From positions 1,245,445 to 1,309,444 of the forward strand of contig NZ_JAJSAR010000002.1 of NCBI RefSeq assembly GCF_021729085.1: 64,000 nt of DNA, in the 5' to 3' direction. Numbering within the stretch: position 1 is the first letter of the stretch; each line of letters opens with the position of its first letter. The position numbers and the translations under genes are program-made. Under the pieces are notes generated by a model. It saw only the letters and a program-made list of their open reading frames with translations, searched no databases and was not told the DNA's origin. Source of the stretch: Pseudohongiella sp. O18 (GTDB taxonomy: Bacteria; Pseudomonadota; Gammaproteobacteria; Pseudomonadales; Pseudohongiellaceae). This document shows, in pieces, positions 27,817 to 36,332 of this stretch.

Positions 27817-29061
27817 TTAGAGCATATTGAACAACGACAGCCGTGTAATTTTAGTAAATGTGGCCTGGGCCGCCTCCAGCACAAAGGTCTGCTGTGTCAA
27901 CTGACTGATAGCCTCCGCGTAATCAAGGTCTGACAGCTCGGACAAGGTAGTCCGTACCACTAATTCAAAGTCTGCATTGCTCGACTTTGCTGCCTCTACC
28001 TGATTGAGGCGAGAACCAACGGCAGCCCGCGTATTCAAGAGCTTTTCCTGCGCGTTACCCAGATTGGCGATTGTGTTCTCAATGGAGCTCGCCAGTATGA
28101 CGCGATCACTCGAACTATCGCTCAATCTACCCAAGTCCTCAACAAACTCTTCAAGCCCTTCTAACAAACCTTTGCGGGCGGTTGACTCAAGCAGAAATGT
28201 ATCACCAACCGAGGGGCGGCCTTCGACTATCACCTGAGCGCCCTTAATATTGATGGCCTGCCCAGGTTGAAACCGCACATTCTGACTCAAGACTCGGCCA
28301 TCAGAAATCTGTTTGACAGTGTAATTCATGCCAGGTGGCACCACTTCACTATTGGGTCGAAACTCAATGGTGACACTTTCCGGATAAAAGCTGTTGAACT
28401 GCTCCTGATCAACAATCAATGGCTTGCTGATGGAGGCAGGTGGTTGCGCCTGGTTGCCTTCTCCAGCGCGGGAAACTGCAGAAGGAGTTGCCCCCGGCAC
28501 ATCCATAAATACTTGATAGCCGGAGTCATTGGCGGCTATCGAAGTGACCGGACCCGCCTGAATAAATCTTTGCCCCTGATCACCCTTATAGTCAAAGCGA
28601 CCGTCAGGTCCTTTTACAAACGGCTGTGTCTTGCCCTGATAGCCGGCAAACAGAAACTCACCGTTGGAATCTCTCGCATTCATTTCCTGCGCCATGGCGT
28701 CGATCACTGACTGAAGCTCAGTGGCGATATATCCACGCTCATTCGCACTGATAGCGCCATTTCCAGCTGAAGCCACCAGTTCCTGCGCTCGCTGAATCAA
28801 GTTACTGACACCCCCCAGTGCGACTTCCTCTCGCTCCAGTCGGCTTTTTAACGTTGAAAGGCTGTTGTTGTACTTCTCCAGACCCGCCAGCTCCTGATTT
28901 AACTGCAGAATCCTGGTTGAAGCAATCGGGTCATCAGCTGGTGTCAGCACGCGTTTTTGCGTGGCTATTTGCTCCTGTGTTTTGCTCACCGCCTTCTGCA
29001 CGTCCAGCATCGGGTTTAGCGCCCGCGTAAACAACTGACCGGTTGATAATCGATAGCTCAT
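27817..29061 (-). CDS. flgL: FlgL, hook-filament junction protein (HAP3)
   Basis: Joins the hook-filament junction to flagellin. The flagellin-like N-terminus (MSYRLSTGQLFTRALNPMLD, LTPADDPIASTRILQLNQEL) and C-terminus (DLDYAEAISQLTQQTFVLEA) mark the family. The middle (ARDSNGEFLFAGYQG) is the usual FlgL turn, and the remaining surplus lies between about 190 and 300. At 414 residues it is longer than E. coli FlgL (317). ATG 29061 follows flgK after 2 bases. It is the last gene of the leftward flg run. Confidence 0.95.
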   Translation of the reverse strand: MSYRLSTGQLFTRALNPMLDVQKAVSKTQEQIATQKRVLTPADDPIASTRILQLNQELAGLEKYNNSLSTLKSRLEREEVALGGVSNLIQRAQELVASAGNGAISANERGYIATELQSVIDAMAQEMNARDSNGEFLFAGYQGKTQPFVKGPDGRFDYKGDQGQRFIQAGPVTSIAANDSGYQVFMDVPGATPSAVSRAGEGNQAQPPASISKPLIVDQEQFNSFYPESVTIEFRPNSEVVPPGMNYTVKQISDGRVLSQNVRFQPGQAINIKGAQVIVEGRPSVGDTFLLESTARKGLLEGLEEFVEDLGRLSDSSSDRVILASSIENTIANLGNAQEKLLNTRAAVGSRLNQVEAAKSSNADFELVVRTTLSELSDLDYAEAISQLTQQTFVLEAAQATFTKITRLSLFNML

Positions 29062-29063
29062 GA

Positions 29064-31730
29064 TTACATTCCCAACAATGTATCAAAAAGGTCACGGGCC
29101 AGAGTAATCAAACGTGCTGACGCGTTGTAATGTTGTTCCAGCTGAATCAATCGGGCGGCCTCCTCCTCAAGGTTAACGCCAGAAACTGATAGAGAAGCAT
29201 CCATGGACTGGCGCAGCATGGATTCACTGGCGTCCACATTAACGCGTGCCTGGCTGGTCAGAATACCGACACGCTCGGCGAGCTGACCGTATACATTCTG
29301 ATAGTTCTGTGTCCCATTGCCCAGTATGGTTTTATCCTGCAGTGACAGCATCTGAGAGCCGTTTCGATTATCGGCTGTACCGTCACTGTTGTAGGCGATC
29401 ATGAACCGGTCGCCGGCCCGAGGCTGCCCTCCGGGACCGTTACCGCTGGTCATAACCAGTTGAATGCCTGAGTAGTTGGATTTGGCTTCCGGTGCCAGTC
29501 CAAACAATCCATTGGCCTGGCTTGAGGTCAGCTCGGTATTGGCATCCAGCCGAACTTCTATCGTACCGCCAATGGTGACATCAACAGGTGTGCCGGCAGG
29601 CGCGACCAACGCGGCACTCTCTCCCATTCGCAGCGAGCCGGTGCCATCAACATTAAAATCAAAGTCCTCGCCGCTGGTGCCATAGACGCGTAATGAAGTG
29701 CCATCGCTTTTTGCATAAATGCCCTGCGCCTGCAAAGCTGGATCATTGTTGATTCGGTCTCGCAGAAAATCTGGCGTCAACGGATCAGGAACAGCTACCG
29801 GCTGTGCTGCACCTGGCGCGGTCCAGTTGACATCTGTCAGCTCGGCACCATTCAAGTTGATCCGCAGGGGGTTGCCCGGCGTGCCTGACTGAAAATCTGT
29901 CAATTCAATATAGGTGTGTGCCGAAGCCTCGACACCATTCAGACTTGACAGTCGTGCTGCGATGCTTGCGGCTGACTCGTTGACTGCCAGCGACAATTGT
30001 TGCTCTTTAATGAATCCAGTATCCGGATCTATTGTCTGAATCCGAAGTGTTTCACCTGGGTAGCCATTATTGGTGCTGCCAAGCTGTAGTTGTGCCGTCG
30101 CAGCGCCCTGTGAAACGACGGTAGTGCCATCGGGTGTCGACGGCAGCATCACATTGTTGGCGCCTGGCGTAAACGTCAGGTTGGTTAATGGCGGGTCAAG
30201 CGGCACCGGGTTCGCCGGGTCAGAGTAATCCAGCACATCATAGGTTGTTGCTGAAGTGAATCTGACCATCATCGGCGGGCTTAATGAGCCGCCTTTTGTG
30301 AATGACGGTGTGTCTATCGAATTTACCAGAGTAGCAACTACTTCTGCGCCGCCCCGGTTTGCAACTGAGGTACTGGTTTTCACGGGCGAGGCAAAGGCGA
30401 ACTCCTCTGCTCGCGCAATCTGTACGTTAAAAGATTTAACAGCGTTGCTGACAGGTCGGATCAGGAAGCTGTCGCGCTGCTGGAAGGTTCCACCATCAAC
30501 ATTGATGCTGAACCCGTCATCCACTTTAAGAACCTGCGGAAACGTCGAACTGAGCATGCCTGACATCATCACCTTGTCATCAGACAGACGTTTCAGCACA
30601 TACTGCCGACCGGAACCGGGAAAGCTCAGTTCATAATCGCTGCTGTTGAGTTTGCTGACGTCATCAATAGTGACACTGAGCTCACGATCCGCGGGTGGGC
30701 GATTTTCAGGTGAAGCCACGACGCGTCCGGCTGCAACAGTCGGATGATTGATATCGGTAAAAATGTTGCCACCGAGACTTCCCTCCAGATCCATACCAAG
30801 CTGGTTCTGCTCATTCAATTTTGCCGCCAGACCGGTAGCCAAAAGACCAACCGAGCCCAGCGCTGGTTGCAGTGCGTCCTCACGAAAACGCAGCAATCCA
30901 CCGACACTGCCTCCGCTCAACAGATAGGTAATGTTCTGGGAGTCAACCTTATTTGATATAGCCAGGTCGAACTGCGTGGGGTCAGGTTCGCCGGGTACTG
31001 CCCGTAGCTGAAAACTGTTGGTACCAGCAACCAGTGGCTGCCCTTGACCTATGTAAATATCGAGACCGCCTCCCTGTCTGGCTGAGGTTGTCACGTTGAC
31101 ATAGGAGCCCAGCTCGCGCACCAGCAGATCCAGCTTATCCAACAAATCATTGGGCGCACCAGATTCAAAAGTGGCATCACCAATTGACTGGTTCAGGGCC
31201 GCGATCTGACGTCCAAGGGCGGTAATGTTTTCTGCCGCGCCCTGCAGCTGTTTGTTCACGGCAATCTTCTGCTCTTGAAGTCGCGCGTCAACTGACTTGA
31301 AGCCCGCTGACAGCTGTTGCGCCTGCGTCAGCAACAGCTCACGTCCCAGCATGGAACCGGGCTCATTGACTGACTCATTCAAGGCATCAAAGAACTGATT
31401 CACATAGCTGGACAGGTTGGTCTGTTCGGAGGCCAGCAGATTGTTTATCTGGGTTACATTGGTCAGATAGGTTTCCGAGTCGCTCAGGCTGCCAACATCA
31501 CGCAGCACCTGATCCACCAGATACTTTTGCGAATTACGCACGATCTCATCGACAGCGACACCTGTACCAATAAAACCGGCGGCTGTTCGAATGGGCTGAT
31601 TCGTCGACTGATTGACCGACTGGCGGCTGTAGCCTTCCGTGTTGGCATTAACAATATTGTGACCGGTGACCGACATGGCGGTCTGGTTCAGGCGAATACC
31701 GGTAATGGCTGTATTCAGCAGCGTACTCAT
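29064..31730 (-). CDS. flgK: FlgK, hook-filament junction protein (HAP1), enlarged
   Basis: First junction protein on the hook. The N-terminus (NTAITGIRLNQTAMSVTGHN, IVNANTEGYSRQSV) and C-terminus (SGVNLEEEAARLIQLEQHYN) are typical. At 888 residues it is far longer than E. coli FlgK (547). The extra sequence (about 330-800) is beta-rich, with repeated short elements such as RLSSLNGVEASAHTYIEL, DPALQAQGIYAKSDGTSLRV and LFGLAPEAKSNYSG that recall flagellin-type hypervariable domains. The start ATG overlaps the flgJ stop by ATGA. It may interact with the similarly enlarged FlgL and FliD. Confidence 0.95.
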   Translation of the reverse strand: MSTLLNTAITGIRLNQTAMSVTGHNIVNANTEGYSRQSVNQSTNQPIRTAAGFIGTGVAVDEIVRNSQKYLVDQVLRDVGSLSDSETYLTNVTQINNLLASEQTNLSSYVNQFFDALNESVNEPGSMLGRELLLTQAQQLSAGFKSVDARLQEQKIAVNKQLQGAAENITALGRQIAALNQSIGDATFESGAPNDLLDKLDLLVRELGSYVNVTTSARQGGGLDIYIGQGQPLVAGTNSFQLRAVPGEPDPTQFDLAISNKVDSQNITYLLSGGSVGGLLRFREDALQPALGSVGLLATGLAAKLNEQNQLGMDLEGSLGGNIFTDINHPTVAAGRVVASPENRPPADRELSVTIDDVSKLNSSDYELSFPGSGRQYVLKRLSDDKVMMSGMLSSTFPQVLKVDDGFSINVDGGTFQQRDSFLIRPVSNAVKSFNVQIARAEEFAFASPVKTSTSVANRGGAEVVATLVNSIDTPSFTKGGSLSPPMMVRFTSATTYDVLDYSDPANPVPLDPPLTNLTFTPGANNVMLPSTPDGTTVVSQGAATAQLQLGSTNNGYPGETLRIQTIDPDTGFIKEQQLSLAVNESAASIAARLSSLNGVEASAHTYIELTDFQSGTPGNPLRINLNGAELTDVNWTAPGAAQPVAVPDPLTPDFLRDRINNDPALQAQGIYAKSDGTSLRVYGTSGEDFDFNVDGTGSLRMGESAALVAPAGTPVDVTIGGTIEVRLDANTELTSSQANGLFGLAPEAKSNYSGIQLVMTSGNGPGGQPRAGDRFMIAYNSDGTADNRNGSQMLSLQDKTILGNGTQNYQNVYGQLAERVGILTSQARVNVDASESMLRQSMDASLSVSGVNLEEEAARLIQLEQHYNASARLITLARDLFDTLLGM

Positions 31731-32734
31731 TCTGCGTTCACCTCAAAGGATGACGAAGCACGATAGGAAGCCACATTCAGCACCGGGCTTTGCATGACGC
31801 GATTAATTTTGTCAGCGTACAGAGGATCTGTAGCGTACCCGGCTTCCTGCAGGTGATGTACAAAGCGTTCTGGCTGGGCAGCATGTTCAACCGCCTGACG
31901 ATAGCGTGGCTGGGCCTGAAGCAACTGTACGTAGTCGTCAAAACTATCCTGATACGAGTTGTAGGCGCGGAATCCAGCATTCTCCCGCTGCATGACACCG
32001 TCACGGAACTCCAGAGTGCTGACCGACACTGAGTCACCAGACCAGCTGCCACCTGATTTGATGCCAAACAGGTTATAGCTTGGCTTGCCATCAGCGCCGG
32101 TTATCATCTTCTGACCCCAGCCTGTTTCCAGAGCAGCCTGGGCAATCAGCGCACGCGGATCGGCACCCAGCTGGGCAGCCGCTTTGCGGGCCATCGGCAT
32201 CAGGGTCTCAACGAAGTGTGCCGGGCTGTCAAACCGGGCCGGTGCACTCGGAACCTTGACGGTAGCTGCGCTCACCGCTGGTTTGAGTTCACGCACAGAC
32301 ATGGCGATCGGCGTCTGGAGCTCACGATTAGCGGCAGCAGTCACTCCAGGCTCAACAGTAGCACGGCGGCGCCAGTCGTCATTCATAGGTTGCTCAGCGG
32401 TCCTGGCTGCGTCAGGGATATATCGTTCCATCATTTGACGGTGCAGTGCGTCGGCCAGACCAACACCACCGCTGGTTGCCATATGCAGTGCCACCTGCTG
32501 GTCCATGTTTTCGCGGTGAAACTTCATTTCGTTACTGTTCATGAAGTTGTCAGAGAACAAAGCATCCTCTCCTGCCCGCATGCCCTTGAGCATCATGCCA
32601 AGGAACATCGCTTCAAACTGCTGCGCGACCGCACGCAGGGCCTCGGGAGAATCCTCCTTGCCCACGCGATTGATGGCATTCAGCCCGTTAAGGTTGGTGA
32701 AAACCGATGCATCTGACAGGTTCATGGCGGTCAT
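31727..32734 (-). CDS. flgJ: FlgJ, rod-cap protein with peptidoglycan hydrolase domain
   Basis: Two-domain protein that caps the growing rod and opens peptidoglycan. The rod-binding N-terminal domain has VAQQFEAMFLGMMLKGMR and GGVGLADALHRQMMERY. A linker is followed by a glucosaminidase-type domain, about residues 175-320, with IAQAALETGWGQKMI (catalytic Glu region), NLFGIKS and YADKINRVM. At 335 residues it has the bifunctional form found in gammaproteobacteria. It lies 9 bases after flgI. Confidence 0.95.
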   Translation of the reverse strand: MTAMNLSDASVFTNLNGLNAINRVGKEDSPEALRAVAQQFEAMFLGMMLKGMRAGEDALFSDNFMNSNEMKFHRENMDQQVALHMATSGGVGLADALHRQMMERYIPDAARTAEQPMNDDWRRRATVEPGVTAAANRELQTPIAMSVRELKPAVSAATVKVPSAPARFDSPAHFVETLMPMARKAAAQLGADPRALIAQAALETGWGQKMITGADGKPSYNLFGIKSGGSWSGDSVSVSTLEFRDGVMQRENAGFRAYNSYQDSFDDYVQLLQAQPRYRQAVEHAAQPERFVHHLQEAGYATDPLYADKINRVMQSPVLNVASYRASSSFEVNAE

Positions 32735-32743
32735 GTCAGGCCC

Positions 32744-33886
32744 TCAGATCACGACCAGTTCGGCGCGCAGTGAGCCGGATTGTTTCAGGGCTTCCAGGAT
32801 GGCCGCCAGATCTCCTGGCGCCGCACCCACGGCGTTGATGGCCTGCACGATGTCTGACAGCGTAGTGCCGGCATCAAACAGGAACATGCGGTTGTTTTCC
32901 TGCTCAACGGTAATGTCCGACTGGGGCAAAACAACTGTTTCTCCATCACCAAAGGGAGCGGGCTGACTGACGGCGAAACCTTCAGAAATAGTGACGCTCA
33001 GGCTACCGTGTGTGATAGCAGCAGGTGACACACGTACATGTTCACCAATCACGATAGTACCTGTACGCGAATTAACAATCACACGCGCCGGCGCGTCGCC
33101 CTGATCCACCTGAATATTCTCCAGCTCTGACATGTAGGCCACACGAGATTGGCTGTCAGCGGGTGCACGCACCTGAATCGATACGGCGTCGATGGCAGAA
33201 GCAGTGCCCTCCCCCATGAAGTCGTTGATCGCCTTGGATACACGTCGCGCCGTGGTGAAATCAGCGCGCTTGAGGTTAAAGGTGATGTGATCGCCACTGT
33301 TGAACGCGGTCTGCACTTCTTTGACCGTCATGGCGCCACCAGGAATACGTCCCACACTGGGGATATTGATGGAGATGCGTGAACCATCAGCACCCTCGAC
33401 ACCAAGACCACCAACAATCAGATTTCCCTGAGCAGTGGCGTACACTTCGCCATCCATGCCCATCAGGAAGGTGCGCTCCAGCGTGCCGCCACGGAGACTA
33501 TCGGCATTGGCCAGGGACGAAACAGTGACATCAATCTGTTGACCGGGCTTGGCGAACGGGGGCAGCTCTGCCTGAACGGACACCACCGCCACATTGCCCA
33601 GCTGAAAGTTTTGACCCTGCGGAATTGGAATACCGAACTGATCAAGGTACGCGCGAAACGATTCAGCAGTGAACGGTGCCTGTGTCGTCTGGTCACCCGT
33701 ACCATCAAGGCCAGTCACCAGACCCACGCCTACCAGCTGGTTGGCCTGCACGCCCTGCAGGTCGGCAATATCCTTGAGCCTGTCGGCCTGCGCCGGTGCT
33801 ACCATAACTGTCTGCAGCACAATCACCAGGCTCAGCGCAACATGGCTGATACGAGCCAGAGTATTTTTAGTACGTTTTGTCTGCAC
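32744..33886 (-). CDS. flgI: FlgI, flagellar P-ring protein
   Basis: Periplasmic ring around the rod in the peptidoglycan layer. The mature sequence begins [20 protein letters not shown] and contains the family stretches [41 protein letters not shown] and [19 protein letters not shown] choose GTG 33886, because AGGAAGG stands five bases upstream and the result is a normal signal peptide ([20 protein letters not shown]); the ATG at 33925 gives a 13-residue longer, less typical n-region. This yields 380 residues, against about 365 in enterics. Confidence 0.93.
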   Translation of the reverse strand: MQTKRTKNTLARISHVALSLVIVLQTVMVAPAQADRLKDIADLQGVQANQLVGVGLVTGLDGTGDQTTQAPFTAESFRAYLDQFGIPIPQGQNFQLGNVAVVSVQAELPPFAKPGQQIDVTVSSLANADSLRGGTLERTFLMGMDGEVYATAQGNLIVGGLGVEGADGSRISINIPSVGRIPGGAMTVKEVQTAFNSGDHITFNLKRADFTTARRVSKAINDFMGEGTASAIDAVSIQVRAPADSQSRVAYMSELENIQVDQGDAPARVIVNSRTGTIVIGEHVRVSPAAITHGSLSVTISEGFAVSQPAPFGDGETVVLPQSDITVEQENNRMFLFDAGTTLSDIVQAINAVGAAPGDLAAILEALKQSGSLRAELVVI

Positions 33887-33963
33887 AGCTGCCTTCCTGT
33901 CTGTAAAAATCTGTGTGAGCAACATGGTCTGCTTAGTCCTGTAGAGTCTGTTTCAGGCACCGC

Positions 33964-34632
33964 TTAGAGCGGCCACCACTTGCTGACAAAAAACTTGCTC
34001 AGAAGGCCCGGTTCATTCGCATCGGCCAGTGTGCCTGTGCCACTGTAGGCAATGCGTACATCGGCGATACGGGTTGAGGGCACACTGTTGTCTGAAGCGA
34101 TATCTTCTTTGCGAACCAGCCCACTGATGCGGATGTATTCAGCGCCGCGGTTCAGTTGCAGCCACTTTTCACCACGCACTTCCAGCAAACCATTTGGCAG
34201 CACATCAGTCACTGTGACTGTGATATTGCCAAACAGCTGGTTGCTCTGATCGCTGTTTGAAGATCCATCAAACTCAGCACTGCCTCCAAGCGATGAGTTA
34301 GTGTCTATATTGGTGCCAAACAGGGTCATGTCTGCCACTGTATTGCTGCTGTCACGGCTGAAGGAGGTGCCGGCAGATTTACTGGCTGTGGTTGATTCGT
34401 TCAGGTTGATAGTCAATACATCACCCAGTCGGTAGGCGCGGCGCTGATACAGGTTTGTCGCGGTGGCTGCCTGATAAATTGATCCGTTGACAGGTGCCTG
34501 CTCACGATGCTCGCCTACCCAGACAGGCGCGTAGCGTGGATCGTCCGGTGCCGGTGGTTGTGGCATTTGAACCACGCAGGCGTTCAGTGCCATCAAAGCA
34601 AACAGTGCAACTATCAGACGATGTGTTTTCAT
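33964..34632 (-). CDS. flgH: FlgH, flagellar L-ring lipoprotein
   Basis: Outer-membrane ring lipoprotein. The signal ends in the lipobox LNAC (ALFALMALNACVVQMP), so Cys19 would be acylated. Family segments include YRLGDVLTINLNESTTASKSAGT, the DxxLxGxxxxVxVTDVLPNGLLEV region, and NRGAEYIRISGLVRKEDI. It has 222 residues, typical. It lies 32 bases after flgG and upstream of flgI, as in the standard order. Confidence 0.96.
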   Translation of the reverse strand: MKTHRLIVALFALMALNACVVQMPQPPAPDDPRYAPVWVGEHREQAPVNGSIYQAATATNLYQRRAYRLGDVLTINLNESTTASKSAGTSFSRDSSNTVADMTLFGTNIDTNSSLGGSAEFDGSSNSDQSNQLFGNITVTVTDVLPNGLLEVRGEKWLQLNRGAEYIRISGLVRKEDIASDNSVPSTRIADVRIAYSGTGTLADANEPGLLSKFFVSKWWPL

Positions 34633-34664
34633 AGCGTTTCTCTCAAGCCCTGAACATTAACGGT

Positions 34665-35450
34665 TTACAGATTCTGCGTGACGAACTGCAGCATCTGATC
34701 AGCAGTAGAAATAACCTTTGAGTTCATTTCGTAAGCTCTCTGCGTCGTGATCATGTCGACCAGCTCTTCAACCACTTCCACATTGGAGCTTTCCAGTGAG
34801 CCCTGCTCAAGCGTACCCATGCCGTTCTGGCCTGGTGCTGCCTGCTGCGGGTTACCACTGGAAACAGTCTCTGCATACAGATTGCCGCCCAGCGCCTGCA
34901 GGCCGGCCGGATTAACAAAGTCCACCAGATTCATGTTGCCGATGTTAGAGGTGGTTGCCTGCCCCGGGAGTCGCACACTGATAACACCATCGTCACCAAT
35001 GGTCAGGCTTTGCGCATCCTGTGGAATGGTGATCCCTGGCGCGACCAGGAAGCCCTGTGAGGTCACCAGTTCACCGTTGCCATTCATATGGAACTGGCCA
35101 TCACGGGTGTAGGACGAGCTGCCATCAGGCATGATGACTTCAAAAAAACCACGCCCATTGATGCCCACGTCCAGCGACTCACCGGTAGTCTGCAGGGAAC
35201 CCTGGCTGAACAGCTTCTGGGTGCCGGCAACCTTGACACCGGTACCAATCTGCAGACCAGATGGCAGTTCGGTATTCTGTGTAGAGTTGGCACCTGGCTG
35301 ACGCTGGATCTGATACAGCAGGTCTTCAAAAACCACACGATCCTTTTTGAAACCATTGGTCGCAACGTTGGCCAGGTTATTCGATACAGTGGCCAGGCGG
35401 GTGTCCTGGGCACTGAGGCCGGTCTTGGAAACATAAAGTGCTGCGTGCAT
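34665..35450 (-). CDS. flgG: FlgG, distal rod protein
   Basis: Forms the distal rod. It has the family N-terminus (LYVSKTGLSAQDTRLATVSN, NLANVATNGFKKDR), the basal-body middle (GTGVKVAGTQKLFSQGSLQTT) and C-terminus (VVEELVDMITTQRAYEMNSK). The 261 residues equal the usual 260. GGAG stands upstream of ATG 35450. A 106-base gap separates it from flgF, wider than others in the operon; no convincing promoter is seen there. Confidence 0.97.
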   Translation of the reverse strand: MHAALYVSKTGLSAQDTRLATVSNNLANVATNGFKKDRVVFEDLLYQIQRQPGANSTQNTELPSGLQIGTGVKVAGTQKLFSQGSLQTTGESLDVGINGRGFFEVIMPDGSSSYTRDGQFHMNGNGELVTSQGFLVAPGITIPQDAQSLTIGDDGVISVRLPGQATTSNIGNMNLVDFVNPAGLQALGGNLYAETVSSGNPQQAAPGQNGMGTLEQGSLESSNVEVVEELVDMITTQRAYEMNSKVISTADQMLQFVTQNL

Positions 35451-35556
35451 GTTGTTTACTCCTGAGCTGTCGCCCCTGTGGGCCCGTTGTGCTCGTATTC
35501 TGTCGCTGGCGTTACTGCCGTTTTTTTGCCGTCTTTAGCGCGTCGTTACTTTTCTA

Positions 35557-36297
35557 TTACTGTATCTGCAAAAGCCGTGCCGAACTTTCAGAATTCTGCT
35601 GAACTGTCTGCATGAACTTCACATTCATCTCGTAGTTGCGCGCCAGGCTGATCATCTCAACCATGGAATCAACCACATTGACGTTGCTGCCCTCCAGATA
35701 GCCTGAGACCAGCTCAACCTGCGCATCTGCAGGCGTATCGCCGCCATCGATGCGGCGCATCAGACCATCGGTCCCCTTGACCAGCTCCTGCGGCTGAGGG
35801 TTAACCAGCTTGATGCGATCGATCGCAGCAAGAACCTGTGCACCCTGTCCCAGTTCACGAACCGAGACCGTACCATCGGCACCAAACTCAACATTCTCAT
35901 GCGGCGGCAATACCACGGGACCATTGTTGCCCAGCACCGGCAAACCACTGCCGGTCAGCAGCTCACCGAACACACCCAGTTGCAGGTCGCCAGCGCGTGT
36001 GTAGGCTTCACTACCATCTGGTGCCAGCACGGCAATGTAGCCTTCTCCTTTCACTGCCATGTCCAGCGAATTGCCTGTCTGCTGCAGTGGCCCGCGGGTA
36101 AAGTCAGTGCCAGGATTTTCAGTCATGCTGTAAACCCGTGACGGCATGCCAGGCCCGTAGACTGCCATGGAGCGCGCCTGCGCCAGATCTGCCTGAAAAC
36201 CGGTGGTGCTGGCATTAGCCAGGTTGTTGGCATGAATGGTCTGCGCCTGCATTGCCTGCGAGGCGCCAGTCATACTCAGATAAAGTGCTCTGTCCAT
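35557..36297 (-). CDS. flgF: FlgF, proximal rod protein
   Basis: Part of the proximal rod. The N-terminus (LYLSMTGASQAMQAQTIHAN, NLANASTTGFQADL) and C-terminus (GSNVNVVDSMVEMISLARNYE) are typical of FlgF, and the middle has GEGYIAVLAPDGSEAYTRAG. At 246 residues it is of normal length. It lies 35 bases after flgE. Confidence 0.96.
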   Translation of the reverse strand: MDRALYLSMTGASQAMQAQTIHANNLANASTTGFQADLAQARSMAVYGPGMPSRVYSMTENPGTDFTRGPLQQTGNSLDMAVKGEGYIAVLAPDGSEAYTRAGDLQLGVFGELLTGSGLPVLGNNGPVVLPPHENVEFGADGTVSVRELGQGAQVLAAIDRIKLVNPQPQELVKGTDGLMRRIDGGDTPADAQVELVSGYLEGSNVNVVDSMVEMISLARNYEMNVKFMQTVQQNSESSARLLQIQ

Positions 36298-36332
36298 GTC
36301 AATCTCCGGTTTTCAGGCTTTACTGCCAGTAA

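Noticed and set aside
35451-35556. Possible sigma-28 site (TAAAG...GCAGTAAC) between flgF and flgG
   Set aside because: Only about 5/8 and 4/8 matches; flgG is well explained by the flgB operon.
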